Below, piece by piece: positions 33,907-45,897 of a DNA stretch of 64,000 nucleotides. Every line of letters starts with the position of its first letter. Positions within the stretch are counted from its first letter, which is position 1. The stretch lies in NCBI GenBank assembly GCA_010015655.1, contig ML976702.1:351061-415060 (forward strand), read 5' to 3'. Origin of the DNA: Bimuria novae-zelandiae CBS 107.79 (taxonomy: Eukaryota; Ascomycota; Dothideomycetes; Pleosporales; Didymosphaeriaceae). A program made the translations under genes and the position numbers. The notes beneath the pieces are model-generated. The model saw only the letters and a list, made by a program, of their open reading frames with translations. It was not told the origin of the DNA and made no database searches.

Positions 33907-35031
33907 TCATGGAGGGTAAACACCTCCTGGGCCAGGAATGAGGAGAAGCCGAGGGTCCATCGTCGCCGGAAAGTCATCTGGAACGGTCATGCTTCCAAAT
34001 CCAGGTATTTCCATGCCGCCGACTTCATTCGAGTCCAATTTGGCATGCGAAGCAGCACTGCTGCTGCCCGCATCAGGACCAGCATCGGCGCCCGGGCGTG
34101 TAATGCCATCAATAGCTTTATCCTGGAATGGCTCCGCCAGGTCTTTCTGGGGCGCAACTTTTTTATTGGCACTACCCCTGTGGCGCTTAGAAACAGCTTC
34201 TGGGTCGTTGTGCTCCTGTTTCCGTTTCTTCTGCTCCTCGCAGCGGCCGGCACCAGAATAGCTGTTGCTATTGCTTTCGCTTCCGAAAGGTAGACGCAGG
34301 TCGAAGTTCGGATTGATGGGCGATTGAAGAGCTCCGCCCAAACCATTGTTACTCATAGTCAAGCCGTTCTTGAGCGAGGCGTCGTTATTCGCAGCGATAT
34401 GATTTCCCGAGGCAGACTTGACCGACATAGCACTACCCGCTGTGAAACATTGAAGATAAAACTTCTTCAGACAATCGAGGCCAGTCTGGTCCTTTGCAGC
34501 TGCCAGCTTGTCATATTGCATTGTCTGCGCTTGGAGATCGAGGGCCATTCCATTCAAGGCATACTCCCGCCGGTCCCTCTATACACATGATTAGGCTCAC
34601 AGCTGAATTAGAGAAAGGAAAAGGAAAACTTACCGAATGGGTATTCCAGAGAACATACTCCTACAGCGATTGTCCAATGCTAGTGATCCTAACACCACAA
34701 AGCTGCACCTTTAATTCGGTGAAATGGACCTGGTTCTCGTCTTCCTGGTCGAACTGTTCCGTTGAAATCTTGAAACCGTTGAAAAGCCTAAGACGGTCCA
34801 AGAAGTATTGTCCCGCAATACCTGTCCTTAAGTCAGCCAATCGCGCTGTTGCTTTGCGCGAAAAGAAAACGCACCTTCGATCATGAACTCGTAACGGTAC
34901 CAGAGCGGGAAGGCCCTCAATTCACTGTTCGATGCCGGATTGCCATGTCTGTCAGTAATGCAGCCGTCAGGCTGCATATGAAAACGTCCCTTCAAATGTT
35001 TGAGGGAGACCGGTTGCTGAGCTATCTCCAT
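33907..35031 (-). CDS. unrecognised protein, four exons
   Basis: Inferred exons: 35031-34875, 34821-34709, 34660-34634 and 34578-33907, giving 322 residues. Introns of 53, 48 and 55 bp have GT...AG ends (GTGCGT, GTGCAG, GTAAGT donors). Phases agree at every junction, which supports the model. Start MEIAQQPVSLKHLKGRF; an upstream leucine-rich frame is also open but less likely. The first 100 residues look globular (FPLWYRYEFMIEG, YFLDRLRLFNGFK, EYVLWNTHSRDRREYALNG). The rest is polar and Asn/Ser-rich with a basic patch (EEQKKRKQEH, SKRHRGSANKK) that could be a nuclear localisation signal. I do not recognise the family. A nuclear regulator is possible from the basic patch and disorder but is inference only. 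Confidence 0.65.
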
Positions 35032-37455
35032 CACGATCGGCTGCCGAGGTGTCTCTATCGCGAAGGTATTGAAGCAAAAATCGCAGATGTGGGAGAGTGC
35101 AAGGCAAAAGCGAAGGCAGCTTTCGATGGTGAACGAGCGAACAGCAAACAAAGGCTGAAGCGAGGAGGGTTTTCCAGGTTCCAGTGAGGAAACAGCGAAG
35201 CGACAAACTTGCTTTTCCGGTGTGCCGTGCAGGAACGAAGAGGATATATAACAGCAGCAACAGCGGCGTGCCCAGCCTTACTCATCCAATTGAGGGCATT
35301 TCCGTACTTTGAATGTACTCTTTACCAGAGTTAAGGGACGCGTTAGTCTTACTATTAGCTCTGCTTTCGAAGGTACTTCATCATATCATTGGAGCGGTGC
35401 GTGAGGCCTCCAGACTGACATATCCACTTGAGCATCCGGTACTGCCCTGTGCTGCTCTTCCCGCCCAAGGCCCCGGGATGAATCGCGCACGTGCGAGGCT
35501 TCTAGGCCAACTGTGACTGGATCATGGATGGAAATGCAATGGGACACAAGCCGAAAGAATAGACCAGGAACGGATTAGCGTTCATTTGTGGCCTGTGCTC
35601 CTCGGTACGGTGAACCAAAAGAGACCTCTTTGTCGAAGCGGTCGCACACCCCTATCTTTCAATACTGGCTTAGTAGTAATTTTTGTGGGGGAATTTGCGC
35701 ACAATGACTAACTGATCGACGCTTGGGGACATTCGCGAATGGAAAAGGGGTCTTGGTTGCCCACGTGTGGTTCACCCAGGGGTTCACTAGACAGCTGCCT
35801 CACCGCTCATTTTCATAGCAATTATAGCCTATCAGATGACCCATATTACTCTAGGCATCTGAACCAAAATCGCACCTTCACTTTTACACTCAGGTTTCGA
35901 GGTCTGGTTGTGTGCGTCCTAGATACGCTTTGCCCAAGACAACCAACGCCAGATTGGATCTCAGATTTGCACCACTGAATCCTATCCTTATGCCCTTTCG
36001 AACTTTCAGTTCTCCTTCAACTCGCTCTTGACAGAAGGCTGCAAAGCCTTGTGAAAGCTAAGGCAAGGTGAGGGAAACATGTGCCAGAATGCCGGAACTT
36101 TCTACTGTGACCTAATGAGCGGTCTTGCAAGCTACAAACATAGCGGTACCGGCTTGCAGCAGCTTAGCGGTCGGAAATGCTCTTCGTTCCGCGAATGCGG
36201 AATAGATCCGGTTCTATATGCTCGATAAGCACTCCCAGTGTTAGGTATGGTAGCCTGTGTTGAGATGTAGGCGGTGGCATCCCACGTGGGTACCCGTGAG
36301 CTGCCAACAAAACCGGAAGCAGTATTCTGGTCCATATAATCGGAAAATAGTCCATTTCCGGTGACCGCAGCTCCAAGTACGTAATTGCGCCAGGGGCTCA
36401 CGCGGAACTGGATGCGAAGCCGGTCCAGGGAGCATTCTGCGAAGGAACATTCGGTGGGTCAGTGTTGCATCCGAGAAGGTAGTACTCGGCCGCGCATTGA
36501 CTGTGGTAACGTTCAGTACGGAAAGGGTTTTGTATCTCGGTACATATAGTCCCCACTACCTAGTTAGCGACATGTAATGGTCCACATTTTTGAGCGAGAT
36601 AGGAAATTCACATGTGGTCCATCAACCCCACTTAGCCCTTGACAGTTGAATATTGCCGTATAGTCTATGATATTTTGGGATATTTACCATTAGTTTGTGC
36701 GTTGGGAACTACGTAGCGTTCCGGTGGGATGGTGACGCCTAGTGCAAGAATGGTTAACATAGGTATGTCTTTCCCAGTAGAATGGTCCCGCGACGCGCAC
36801 TACCAACGACTTTAGAACCACGTGCAACCTTAATACGACCAGTCATATGTTTCTTAGCGCTATAGTAGCGAAGGGTTGCACAAATCCAACTCCTCACCTT
36901 AAATATGCTGCTAGGGAACTAAAGCGTGGCATGCTCTTCAATATTCAACATTGACGGGTCCCGGAAAAAGGGGTTGGCAGATCAGTGCAAGCGTCGTTTA
37001 CGCCCAGACCGATGGAGGAGCATTGTACCTATGGTAGCTTGCAATGCGGCTATGGCAGCGCGGCAACGATGTAACGCAAACATGGCGCTGTTGTCAGGGG
37101 CATATGCTTCACACGTGGTCCTAAACATGCAGGTGGTGATATTTTGATACAGATAAAGCCAGGCAATAAGTAAGGTAGGCAGTAAAACACAGAGACAATA
37201 GAGTCCCAGCAATATGAGCTTGTCGGGAAGTTGAAGCGCACTATTAATCTGTAAGCTAGAAGCCTCATGCCATGAAGTCGGCCAGCGACAGCTACAGACC
37301 GAAAATCGAGCTCTATTCCAGAATTTGATTTGACATGCCGAAGGGCGAGGTCCATAATAGAGGGCGCGTGAGCGAGAAGAACACAGAAAGCGCAAGAAGC
37401 TGCGTTTGCGGTCTGGCTCCGTTTGCAGGCTGGCAACTACCCGACTCGGGCGCAT

Positions 37456-37489
37456 GCACCACTCACCTGCACCACTCACCTGCACCACG
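37456..37489. repeat. 13-bp tandem repeat upstream of the KP4-like gene
   Basis: GCACCACTCACCT occurs twice back to back, followed by a partial third copy (GCACCACGCACT). It lies about 145-175 bp upstream of the start codon, so it may hold a regulatory site. Confidence 0.6.
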
Positions 37490-37528
37490 CACTCGAAAAT
37501 CACGTAGCAGACACGCCCGAGAAGCTTC

Positions 37529-37534
37529 TATAAA
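37529..37534 (+). promoter_or_regulatory. putative TATA box of the KP4-like gene
   Basis: TATAAA, 99 bp before the ATG and followed by a CT-rich/A-rich leader, a usual position in filamentous fungi. Confidence 0.5.
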
Positions 37535-37632
37535 CGCATAAACCTTGCACCCCTCTTTGGTTTGCCTCCCCACCAAAAATCTATAACAATCCCACCATCT
37601 CAAATCTCTACACAGAATACACACCAACCACC

Positions 37633-38120
37633 ATGAAGCTCCTCTTCATTCTCGCAGTTCTGACCAGCCTCATCGCTGCTCAGGACGAACTACAACTCGC
37701 CGGCACCATCAGTGCGTCCCTCCCTTCCCTCCTGCTCTTCCATCCCCACTAACTCACCCAGATTGCCAGGGCTCCGCCAATTGCATGGGTTGCAAGCAAC
37801 CCCTCGGCGACGGCGGCATGCTCGACTTCGTCAAGCAACACCTCTCCGACGACGCCGTGTACACAGGCACCTACGCCGAAGGCAAGCAAATCGCCTGCAA
37901 GTCATGCTATTTCACGCGGGACGAGGGCCTGTGTGTGACGCTGAAGAATGTCGGCGATAGGACGGTCACCGGCAAGTTCGTCAAGGACGCGCTGCAGCGC
38001 TTGCGGGATCATGGGTGCAAGTACTGCGGGTGGGAGCGGCTCTGGCCGGGCATTGATGCGGGGATCAAGGTCGACTATGTCGTCAATGGGTGCATCAAGC
38101 ACGGGGATAAGATTTGCTGA
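37633..38120 (+). CDS. KP4-like small secreted cysteine-rich protein
   Basis: Two exons (37633-37711, 37762-38120) joined across a 50-bp GT...AG intron with a CTAAC branch site; 145 residues. Residues 1-16 form a clear signal peptide ending in Ala-Ala, with mature Q17. The mature chain has ten cysteines, as in the five-disulfide KP4 killer-toxin fold. The KP4 layout is visible: NCQGSANC, then GKQIACKSC, then HGCKYCG, then a C-terminal pair (NGC...KIC). KP4 proteins block calcium uptake or growth in target fungi. Cellular fungal homologues are secreted and have been linked to antagonism or host interaction. The gene seems intact. It lies 1 kb from the hAT-3 island, and its promoter has a tandem repeat and TATA box. 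Confidence 0.82.
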
Positions 38121-39151
38121 AGGCGGGATAGTAAGGGTGCATGGGTGAGGCCGGATACTGGGGACGTCTTTGACTGGATTCTGACCTGCGGAAAGATGCT
38201 ACAATAAAACCTCCGAAACCGAAGTAGTCCGAATCAACCTATGAAAATTTTCAGAATCCGTTGCACACCTGACCTACTTCTCGTCCACTACATGCGAAAA
38301 CAGCGGTGTGGTTAAGCCACTGAAGGAAAGCCACGGTCTTTGGTCCAGAACGCACCACGTTCCCGTGCTCCTTTTCCCTGTTGAGTAAACGTGTTCATAA
38401 AGAGCGCAGAAACTTTTCGAACGATCCATAAACCAAGCCGGACAGCTATTACAGTATCTACATAGGCATGCTCCAGATCATCTCACGGCTTGCCTCGGCC
38501 ATCAGTTCCGAAGTTCGCAACGAGCTTACCCAATCCCTGCAGTAAACAACACAAAGAATAATCCAGCTACAAGACGAAAGGACTTACAAATAAGTAACTA
38601 ATAAGATAACTGCTAGGCCCTGCTACTTAAAAAGAGCCACTAATTAACTGCCCCCTAATAAACTATCCTGTCCATAATACCCCTTCTCCATCAACCTTGC
38701 TTAACTCCACCACTCAATACCCTCTCCAACCCACTGCACCGCTCCTCCCATACCCTTACTATCACCACCACCGCCGCCACCACCGCACCGCTTCAGCACA
38801 CTTCGCCTTCCGCGACATCTTACTCGCTCCACACATAACAACCCCCATCCCCGTTCCTTCCGCCGTATATCTAGCCAGACAAGCCGCCTTGGCAAGCCCG
38901 CAGCGCCGTTGGTAACTGGCTAGTTGCTAATCCTAGAGCCTAGGCTGTGGTAGTACCCACAAAAACTACGACCTGGGACTATAAGTAGGTGGAAAGGAAG
39001 GCTTTGAGGCGAATCTTATAGTCTTAAGACGTTAGGATATGTTTTGGATGCAGGTTTTTGGATGAGTTTTTATGTAGCTGCGAAAATCCGTGGATGGAGG
39101 CGGGATTTTAGCGGTAGGAGGTGGATAATTAGGTGGACAGGGGGTTAGGAG
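38121..39151. other. intergenic region before hAT-3
   Basis: About 1 kb. A CCACC/GCC-rich stretch (about 38750-38800) gives short open frames on both strands that look like low-complexity artefacts. No gene supported. Confidence 0.4.
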
Positions 39152-39172
39152 CAGACTTGTCAACAATTAAGC
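39152..39172. repeat. hAT-3 left terminal inverted repeat
   Basis: 21 bp, imperfect inverted match to 44336-44356. Confidence 0.75.
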
Positions 39173-41901
39173 GGCTTACAAGCGCTTAATTAATAGCTTA
39201 ATAACTATTAATCCTATTAAGTTAAGCTTGCCTATACTAATTTATTAGTAATATAAGCTAAAAAGAGTTAGCTTAATTATTTAGCTTAATAAACTTAATT
39301 AAGGTAGCGCGTAAGGCTGCTTGTTTTATAATAGATTTTTAGTACTGTAGCTATTATAGTTATTATAGTACACTTTTATATGCTAATTAATTACTATCTC
39401 TCTCTTTATTTAATCTATTACTAAAAATATGCTGTCTTTAGTAATAAATTAAATAAAATTCTCAGTTTAAATTTTTATAAAGTTAGCTATAATTTTTTCC
39501 ATTTTTACTAAGACGCTATTACTAAAGGAGGTAGGTAATTATCTTAACTTTTATAATACTCTACTCCCTCTACTATCCCCCTAAATAACCTATTAAAAAT
39601 AGTAAATAATTTACTAATACCTCTTACGTAATTGCGCGTAGCTAGTATTTTAGTAGCTTTTAAAAGTTTTATATAAGCTTTTACACTCCTTCTAAAAAAT
39701 ATTATATAATACTAAAACTTATACCTTTTATTATAACCTAATATTATGTTGTTTTTTTGCTTTTATTACCCTTATTATATTATTATTACTATACCTCTTA
39801 AGAAATATGCCGCTAATAACCTTAATTGTCTAAAAAAAAAAGCGTTAAATCCTCTACTATCTATAGCACTTAGGGCTAGCCTATACTTATTAATAATTAG
39901 CTATTACTATTACTATTATATCTATTACCTTATAAAGCTCTTGTAGAGGCGTCCTAGGCTTTAACTTTTAAGTTATAACTATATAAGTGATAGCCTAAAA
40001 ACGCTATTATCGCTCCTACTAAGGATAATAAAAAAGTAATAGTAGCCTTATTTATAATAGCCCTAAATCATAAGACTTTATAAGAGGCGCTAGACGCAAG
40101 CCTTATAGATAACTTTAAAGAAATTAATTAGAGGCGTTTATATAAGTATATAAAGCCACTCTTGTTATAAAAGTCGCGTAAGAGCTAGATCTATTACTAT
40201 AGCTATTGCGTTACGCTACTAAAGGACCTAAGTAAGCTATACTTCGTGTGCTATTACTACTATAAGCATAAGTATATAGATACTAGCGTTAAAATATATA
40301 AATTAATGCTTTTAATATTATTAGCGTAATAATACTTAGAGCTATTTAAGCGCGGCTATAGCTATAATAAGTTAATTATTATTATAAAATATACCTAGGT
40401 ATAATACTTACTAAGGTTAGTAATAATAGCGCGTTATAAAAAGTAGCTAATAAACTTATTAGCTTTATATTTAGCGCTTTTAGCTAGTAGCTATTAGCTA
40501 GCTTATTAAGAATAATTACCTTTTCTTTAAGTTTAAAATACTAGCTTTTCGAAGCCTCCTTAAAGCTACTAACCTACTAGTAAATAAGCACTTTAAATAT
40601 CTTATATAAGTATCTCCTAGTACGTTGCGCACTTATATAAGCACCTAAAGCTATACGTTATCTTATAACTATCGTAGACACTTAGTAAAGTACACCTTAG
40701 CTTTAATAGATAAATAATAAAAGGCGATAAGGGTAGCTTTCTAGGCATTATTACGTACTTTATTAATAGTAAAAGTAACCTATAAGACTTATCTATAGTA
40801 CTACCCTAGCTAACAGGCGCTTATAGTAGCGAGAGGATAACTAAAGTTATTATAAAAATACTATAAGATTTTAAGATTATATTATAGTTAATTAGTTACT
40901 ATATACTTCATAACGCTACTAATAATAATAGTACTATTATAATAGTAGCTTAAAAAATAGTTTTAATACTACTTACTAGCGCCTCCGCTATAGATTTTAT
41001 ATACTTAATTTTATTAGCTAGACGCTCCTTTAAGGTAAAGATAGGATTATTTTATTTAATAATAATATATAAAAGCTCACTAATAAATATAATTTTATAA
41101 AAAAGTAGAAGTGTGTAGGCCTACTTAGCGTACTACTTAGTATTATTAACTATATTAAAACGCTATAATAGTATAAGCTTTTTAAAAAAAAATAGTACTT
41201 TATTTACACTAAGCTACTATTTAGCGTGTTAGCTAACAATTATAAAAATTTTAAGCTTATTAAACCTATTATTATATATCAAAATTTATACTACTTATAC
41301 TTTAAGCGTGCGATAAAGCTATAGTTTATAGTTAACGCCTACGCTACTTACTATATATAGTAAGTATAGAGGAAGGACACGTTTACGCAAAGTCGTGATA
41401 ATAAGCTACTAGTTATATAGTTATAGATACGATTATATAGCCTTACAGGTGCTAATTATATAGTAATTATAAAGTATATAAATATTTTAAAACTACTTAA
41501 AACTACTATAAAGCGCCTTAAAGGACGCGGAAAAAGCAATAGTTTTAAGGCTATTATTAAAAAAATTCTAATATTTAAATATTTACTTACTTATTAAAAG
41601 TAACGTATTAACACGTATAAAATAATTAACTATAATAAATATAATAAATTACTTAAAAATTATATTATAATTAACTTACACATAGCTTAGTAGAAAGCTA
41701 ATAATTATTATTTTAAACTAAATAACTTACCCGCATACTACGCCGCTATAATACTTTATTTAATATATAAATACTATTATAATAAGGCGTAAGCTAAAAA
41801 GCCTAACTAGCTTAAATCTAATAACGCTAGCTTTTAGGCACTTTAGTAGTAGTATAATAACTTATTACGCGTAATAAGGCTATTAGTAGTAATTTTAAGT
41901 A

Positions 41902-43756
41902 GAGTCCCCCCCCCAGATTTAACCCAACCCCAGATTTGACCCAGTAAAAGCACGCGACGCGCATGCATCACGCGTTATCCCCACTAATGCCTCCCTAAAC
42001 ACTAAAAAGACAATTAAATCGCGAAATTTAAATACAAAAGGCTTTATATGCCTTTTAAAATAAAGATTTTTCTTCTTTAAATTCTGCTATAGACTTCTTT
42101 GAAGTTTCGCGACGCACCTTACACCATAGGTATTATAGTAGCTTAACGCAGTCTGCAAGCCACAAAATAGCTTAGATCCTATTAAACACGAAAGAAAAGA
42201 CTCTTATACAATAAATTAAAAACTACACTATTACTAGAACCTAAATTACCTACTTAATACTAAAGAAGCTTACTCTTCTTGTATAGGCCACACGCGTTAC
42301 GCACGCGTTATAACTAGCCCTTTCTTTGTAATTACTCTCCTACATTAATAATAAATAGATTATACGTTTCTAAAAGAGGAACCCTAAAATAGAAGGGGTA
42401 TTTGCTAGGTATCTTAAGTATTTACGAAAGGAAGGAGCATCCTACGCGCGTGTAGAGCGCTGGTTTAACGCAGTAGCTTTAAAAATGGAGGAGCATGCGT
42501 ACCTCCCTTCGGATATATAGAACATGGATAAGTCAGGATTTGGTGTTAGTGAGGAGCAGATTATAAAGGTATTAGTGTACCTTAATACTACTTAAAAGGA
42601 TAAAGTAATTACTAGGAAGCAAGAATAGGTTATAGATATTAAGTATATTAATACTACAGGCGAAGCGCTGGCTCCCCTTCTAATTTTTAAAAAAAATAAT
42701 ATTAACACACGATGGATTAATAAGTAATTGCCTCTAGGGTGGCATTTTGCTACTAGTAAGAATGGCTGGACATTAAATAACCTGGGTCTAGAATGGCTAA
42801 AGAGAGTATTTAATCTATTAACCCGCGATAAGGCTATGGGGCGCCAGCGTTTACTTATCGCGGATAGATATAGAAGTTATATACGCGCAGATTTTATCGC
42901 CTACTATATAAGAAATTAGATTAATCTTTTAATTATGCCTGCTTATTGCTTGCATATACTCTAACCTTTTAATCTTAGTATCTTTTCGGCGTTTAAATGG
43001 TATCACTCCTATAAGACGCATGTAATATCCTAGCTTAGCTTATAGCGTATCCCGCGATTAGAGTGGATAGAATTACTACCTTGCGCACGAGAGAAGGCAA
43101 TATTAAAGAAAAATATACTTAGTAAATAGCGTGCCGCTAGCTTATAGCCTGCGTTACCTATACGCGTCCTTAGTAACCTGCCTCGTAAGTCGCCCCCGCT
43201 ATTGCCTGTCCTAGCTACACTATAATAAGCGACTAATCTAGATCTCTCTTTACTATAGAGCTCTCCTCTAGAGCTAGTAAAACTACTAAAATTAAATAAG
43301 CAATTTGTAGAGTTGCTTCGCAAGAATCCTGCAGTCCTTTCGCCAGTAAAACGCTACGTAGAGCGGATAACACGCCTCTATAAAATATAGAATGCTATAA
43401 TAGCTATTTAAGCTAAGTAGATTGTAGATTAGTCTAAGCTTCTTTAGAAGTAAAAGAAGGCTAAGAAAGGAAAAAGAGTTTAACTAGAAAGTTAATTAAT
43501 CTATATAATAACGGAAGTGTTATAGATCGCCCGCGAGGAGGAGGCGAAGCTAACAATAAAATAAGTAAGGGGGCGCCTACAAAAGGTTGTAGTACTAGAA
43601 GAAGATAGTTAGGAGGAAGCGGAAGGTTCGGATTGTTTAGTAGATAGTTTATTAGAGGGGCTGGCAAAGCGCACGCGACGCGCAATGCGATCGCGTGCGC
43701 AGAGTTGATTTTGCTAGGTTAAATCTGGGGTTGGGTCAAATCTGGGGGGAAGACTC
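41902..43756 (+). mobile_element. pogo-1 (Fot1-like Tc1/mariner) inside hAT-3
   Basis: 1,855 bp, flanked by TA (41900-41901, 43757-43758). Terminal inverted repeats begin GAGTC followed by a C-run; each contains two direct copies of a CCCAGATTTRACC unit. The transposase is on the plus strand: NMDKSGFGVSEEQ (first Asp), then GW..NNLGLEWLKRVFNLLTRD, LLIADRYRSY (family LLILDGHGSH, second Asp) and a decayed third region. Size and motifs fit Fot1/pogo DDE_1 elements. Stops interrupt the frame. Confidence 0.9.
42360..43280 (+). pseudogene. pogo-1 transposase, broken
   Basis: Decayed DDE_1 domain. The longest open piece (42728-42919) starts PLGWHFATSKNGWT. Stops occur before WLPLGWHF-like sequence and after YYIRN. 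The GHGSH part of the second catalytic motif is lost (RYRSY), so it is dead. Confidence 0.8.
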
Positions 43757-44335
43757 TAATATAAATAACGTAATTAATAGTATACTTAACCCTAGTACTA
43801 CTAGTAGCTATACTATAAATAAAATTAAGTTTACGAGGTAGAAGCGCAGCGAGCTAGTAGCTGAAAAAAAATATAAAATACGTAAATAACTTTATTAAAT
43901 ACTAAGTAAGCGTACGCGATTCCTATCTTAGTTTTAATAAGCTTATACTTAACGTACTCTTTATTTTAGCATTAAGCTATAAATATAAGTGCTTATTTAG
44001 TAAGCTAGGTAACCTTTTAAAGCTATAATAATAATATTTAGAATTTTAACTTCTAGTAGTAATGCAGTGCCGTACGACGGTGGCAAAGAGCTAGCCTTAA
44101 AGACAATAATAAAATAGTAGAGGAGGAAGTGGCAGACGATAATAATATAAAACTTTTATATAGGCTAGTAACTTAAGATAATAAAACTTAATGCTAAAGC
44201 TAGTACTAGTATAGGCTATTAAGCTTATTAATTAAATCTTAATTAAGCTTATAATCTTAGCTTATTAGCCTTAATAATCTAAGCTAACGTCCTTAAAAAA
44301 ACGAGTAATTTAAGCTAACGCCTTCGCTTAGATTG

Positions 44336-44356
44336 GCTTGATTATTGACAACTATG
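44336..44356. repeat. hAT-3 right terminal inverted repeat
   Basis: 21 bp, ending ...GTTGTCAA-type sequence on the complement and followed by ATTAGGAG. Confidence 0.75.
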
Positions 44357-45200
44357 ATTAGGAGCTAGGTTATATAGGCCGTTTTGTACTCTATAGAATA
44401 TTTACTAAGAGTTTGAGGATAGGTTTAGTGTCTCAAAAACAGGGATAGGCACTTGGGGTAACACGTTTTGGAATATGATTAAGAGACGAAGGTTTAAGCC
44501 ATCCGCCTATGTAGCAGTGCCTGTATCTTTATTGGATAGGTGGAAGGGAATAAAGACATGTAGATGAGAACTGAAAATGAAACACTGTTCAAGTTATACT
44601 GCGATCTATTAGTGCCACGCATGATCTATTCAGGTCGTTGAAGACGATAGAAGAAAAGCTGTTAGCGCCACTGCTATCTCAAAAGGACCCTTTTCTTGTG
44701 GACCTCGAATGCGGGCTTGGAAAGGAGGCAGCGTACTTGAACGCTACCGACTAAATACACGTGGTGCATGTGCACCTTTGTGTCCGATTACCAACACAAA
44801 GGCATTGCTGAGCAGAAGCTCCACCTACAGTAGAGTTATTGCGGAAGCAGTAGGAATCAGGGCCGCAAGGAAACCACCTAGATACTGCGTTTTCCACGAA
44901 CAAACACACGCAAGGACAGTTGTTTGTAACTTCATTCAAGGCCAAGCTGACCAGGCTATCAAGACGGTCTCATTCCATGAGTCCGATGTCATGCCTGCCC
45001 TCTCCCATGCACTCGCACATGACGCCCGATGACCTTCGCACACCCGCTCAATCTCCGTCTGACAAAATCCCATCCCACCCATCCAAGTCCAAGCCGCCCG
45101 ACCTCCTCTCTTCCCATTGCTTGCCCAATGAAGCAGTCCCGTTCGAGGCCTGCTACGCACATCAATTATATACAACAGACCGAAAGAGAAAAAACCCACC
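44357..45200. other. intergenic region right of hAT-3
   Basis: About 840 bp of normal composition. Open frames up to 107 residues (44709-45032) lack features. It is downstream DNA of the small secreted-protein gene. Confidence 0.4.
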
Positions 45201-45449
45201 TCACGGCGTCGGCCCCAGCAGCACAGTCGCACAAGCAGCCTGGCAAGTGCCATACGCCGCATTACACGCGACGATGCTAGCCGGGGCCGTCGCACCGAGT
45301 GTAGCTCCCCAGGTGAAGCCCGCAGCCGCATAGCACGCCATGACGACCGTTGAGCAGCCAGCTTGGCAGACACCGTAGCCGATGGGGCCGGCAGCAACGG
45401 TGCTGGTGAGGGCGAGGAGGGCTGTGGCGGTGAGGGTGGAGAGGCGCAT
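45201..45449 (-). CDS. small secreted cysteine-rich protein (zygote-specific-protein-like family)
   Basis: 82 residues, no intron. Residues 1-20 are a signal peptide (LTATALLALTSTVAAG). The mature part is about 62 residues, Ala/Gly-rich, with six cysteines spaced C-x3-C-x6-C-x22-C-x6-C-x3-C, an exactly mirrored pattern. The GPIGYGVCQAGC and CYAAAG blocks match a widespread fungal family often labelled zygote-specific or class V copy B protein after a Chlamydomonas relative. The fungal function is unknown. A TATA-like box lies about 170 bp upstream. Family assignment is from memory of its consensus, not from a search. Confidence 0.8.
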   Translation of the reverse strand: MRLSTLTATALLALTSTVAAGPIGYGVCQAGCSTVVMACYAAAGFTWGATLGATAPASIVACNAAYGTCQAACATVLLGPTP

Positions 45450-45897
45450 TTTGGGTAGCTGGTGGGGGTGTTAGTATGGATTTCTAGAGGGGTGAGAGTG
45501 GCTGGACGCACCTGGGGTTGAGGGGGTGGTTGTTGGATTGGAGTGGAGATAGGTAAGGTTGTGGAGTGGAGTAGTTTGGAGGAAGTGAATGAAAGTTGTA
45601 AGGGAGTGGGAAGCCTGGTTTTATATCTCGTGCTTGGGATACTTCGAACGGCGGGCAGGTGGATGTGAATGTGAGTCGTAGCCACGTGCAGGACCAGGCA
45701 GTGGGGGTTGTTCTGGAAGGTGTTTGTGGAGGGGGATCGCGGTGTAGCTAGAATACCCTCTTCGTAACACAGCCATCGGGGAGTATCGAACGTGATTGGC
45801 TTATTGTTACGCATGATTGAGGGGAAGGGAGTCGCCGCAAACAGACATGCTTCCAGTAATTGCGCAACGCGTTGCAGATGGCACGCCTCGTACCCAC
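45450..45897. promoter_or_regulatory. promoter region of the small secreted-protein gene
   Basis: 448 bp between the secreted-protein start and the RPP40 stop, both on the minus strand. GATATAAAAC on the minus strand (TATAAAA at 45619-45625) is a plausible TATA box. Long pyrimidine-rich blocks follow towards the ATG, as in highly expressed fungal genes. Confidence 0.5.

Larger units (their letters stand above)
35032..37632. other. 2.6 kb intergenic region
   Basis: No gene that I can support. Open frames up to 173 residues exist (36982-37503 minus has one hydrophobic stretch), but they overlap frames on the other strand and show no domain. The last 200 bp are promoter-like for the KP4-like gene: a short tandem repeat and a TATA box. 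Confidence 0.45.
39152..44356 (+). mobile_element. hAT-3, a decayed hAT relic carrying a pogo element
   Basis: The ends are imperfect inverted repeats of about 21 bp (CAGACTTGTCAACAATTAAGC; 16 of 21 positions match). They are flanked by GTTAGGAG (39144-39151) and ATTAGGAG (44357-44364), an 8-bp duplication with one G-to-A change. On the plus strand around 40120-40290 a decayed BED zinc-finger region is readable (LLKDLSKLYFVC...HKYID), placing the transposase N-terminus there. Nearly every frame is broken by stops and the region is extremely AT-rich. Without the pogo insertion it is about 3,350 bp. It is older than hAT-1/2, judging by weaker ends and heavier decay. Confidence 0.85.

Noticed and set aside
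33483..33977. 164-residue minus-strand open frame
   Set aside because: Overlaps the 3' end of the four-exon gene in another frame; no features.
36982..37503. 173-residue minus-strand open frame with one hydrophobic segment
   Set aside because: A single hydrophobic stretch only, a competing frame in another phase, and overlap with the KP4-like promoter repeats.
38697..38915. 72-residue frame rich in Tyr, His and Pro
   Set aside because: Low-complexity CCACC/GCC sequence open on both strands; likely not coding.
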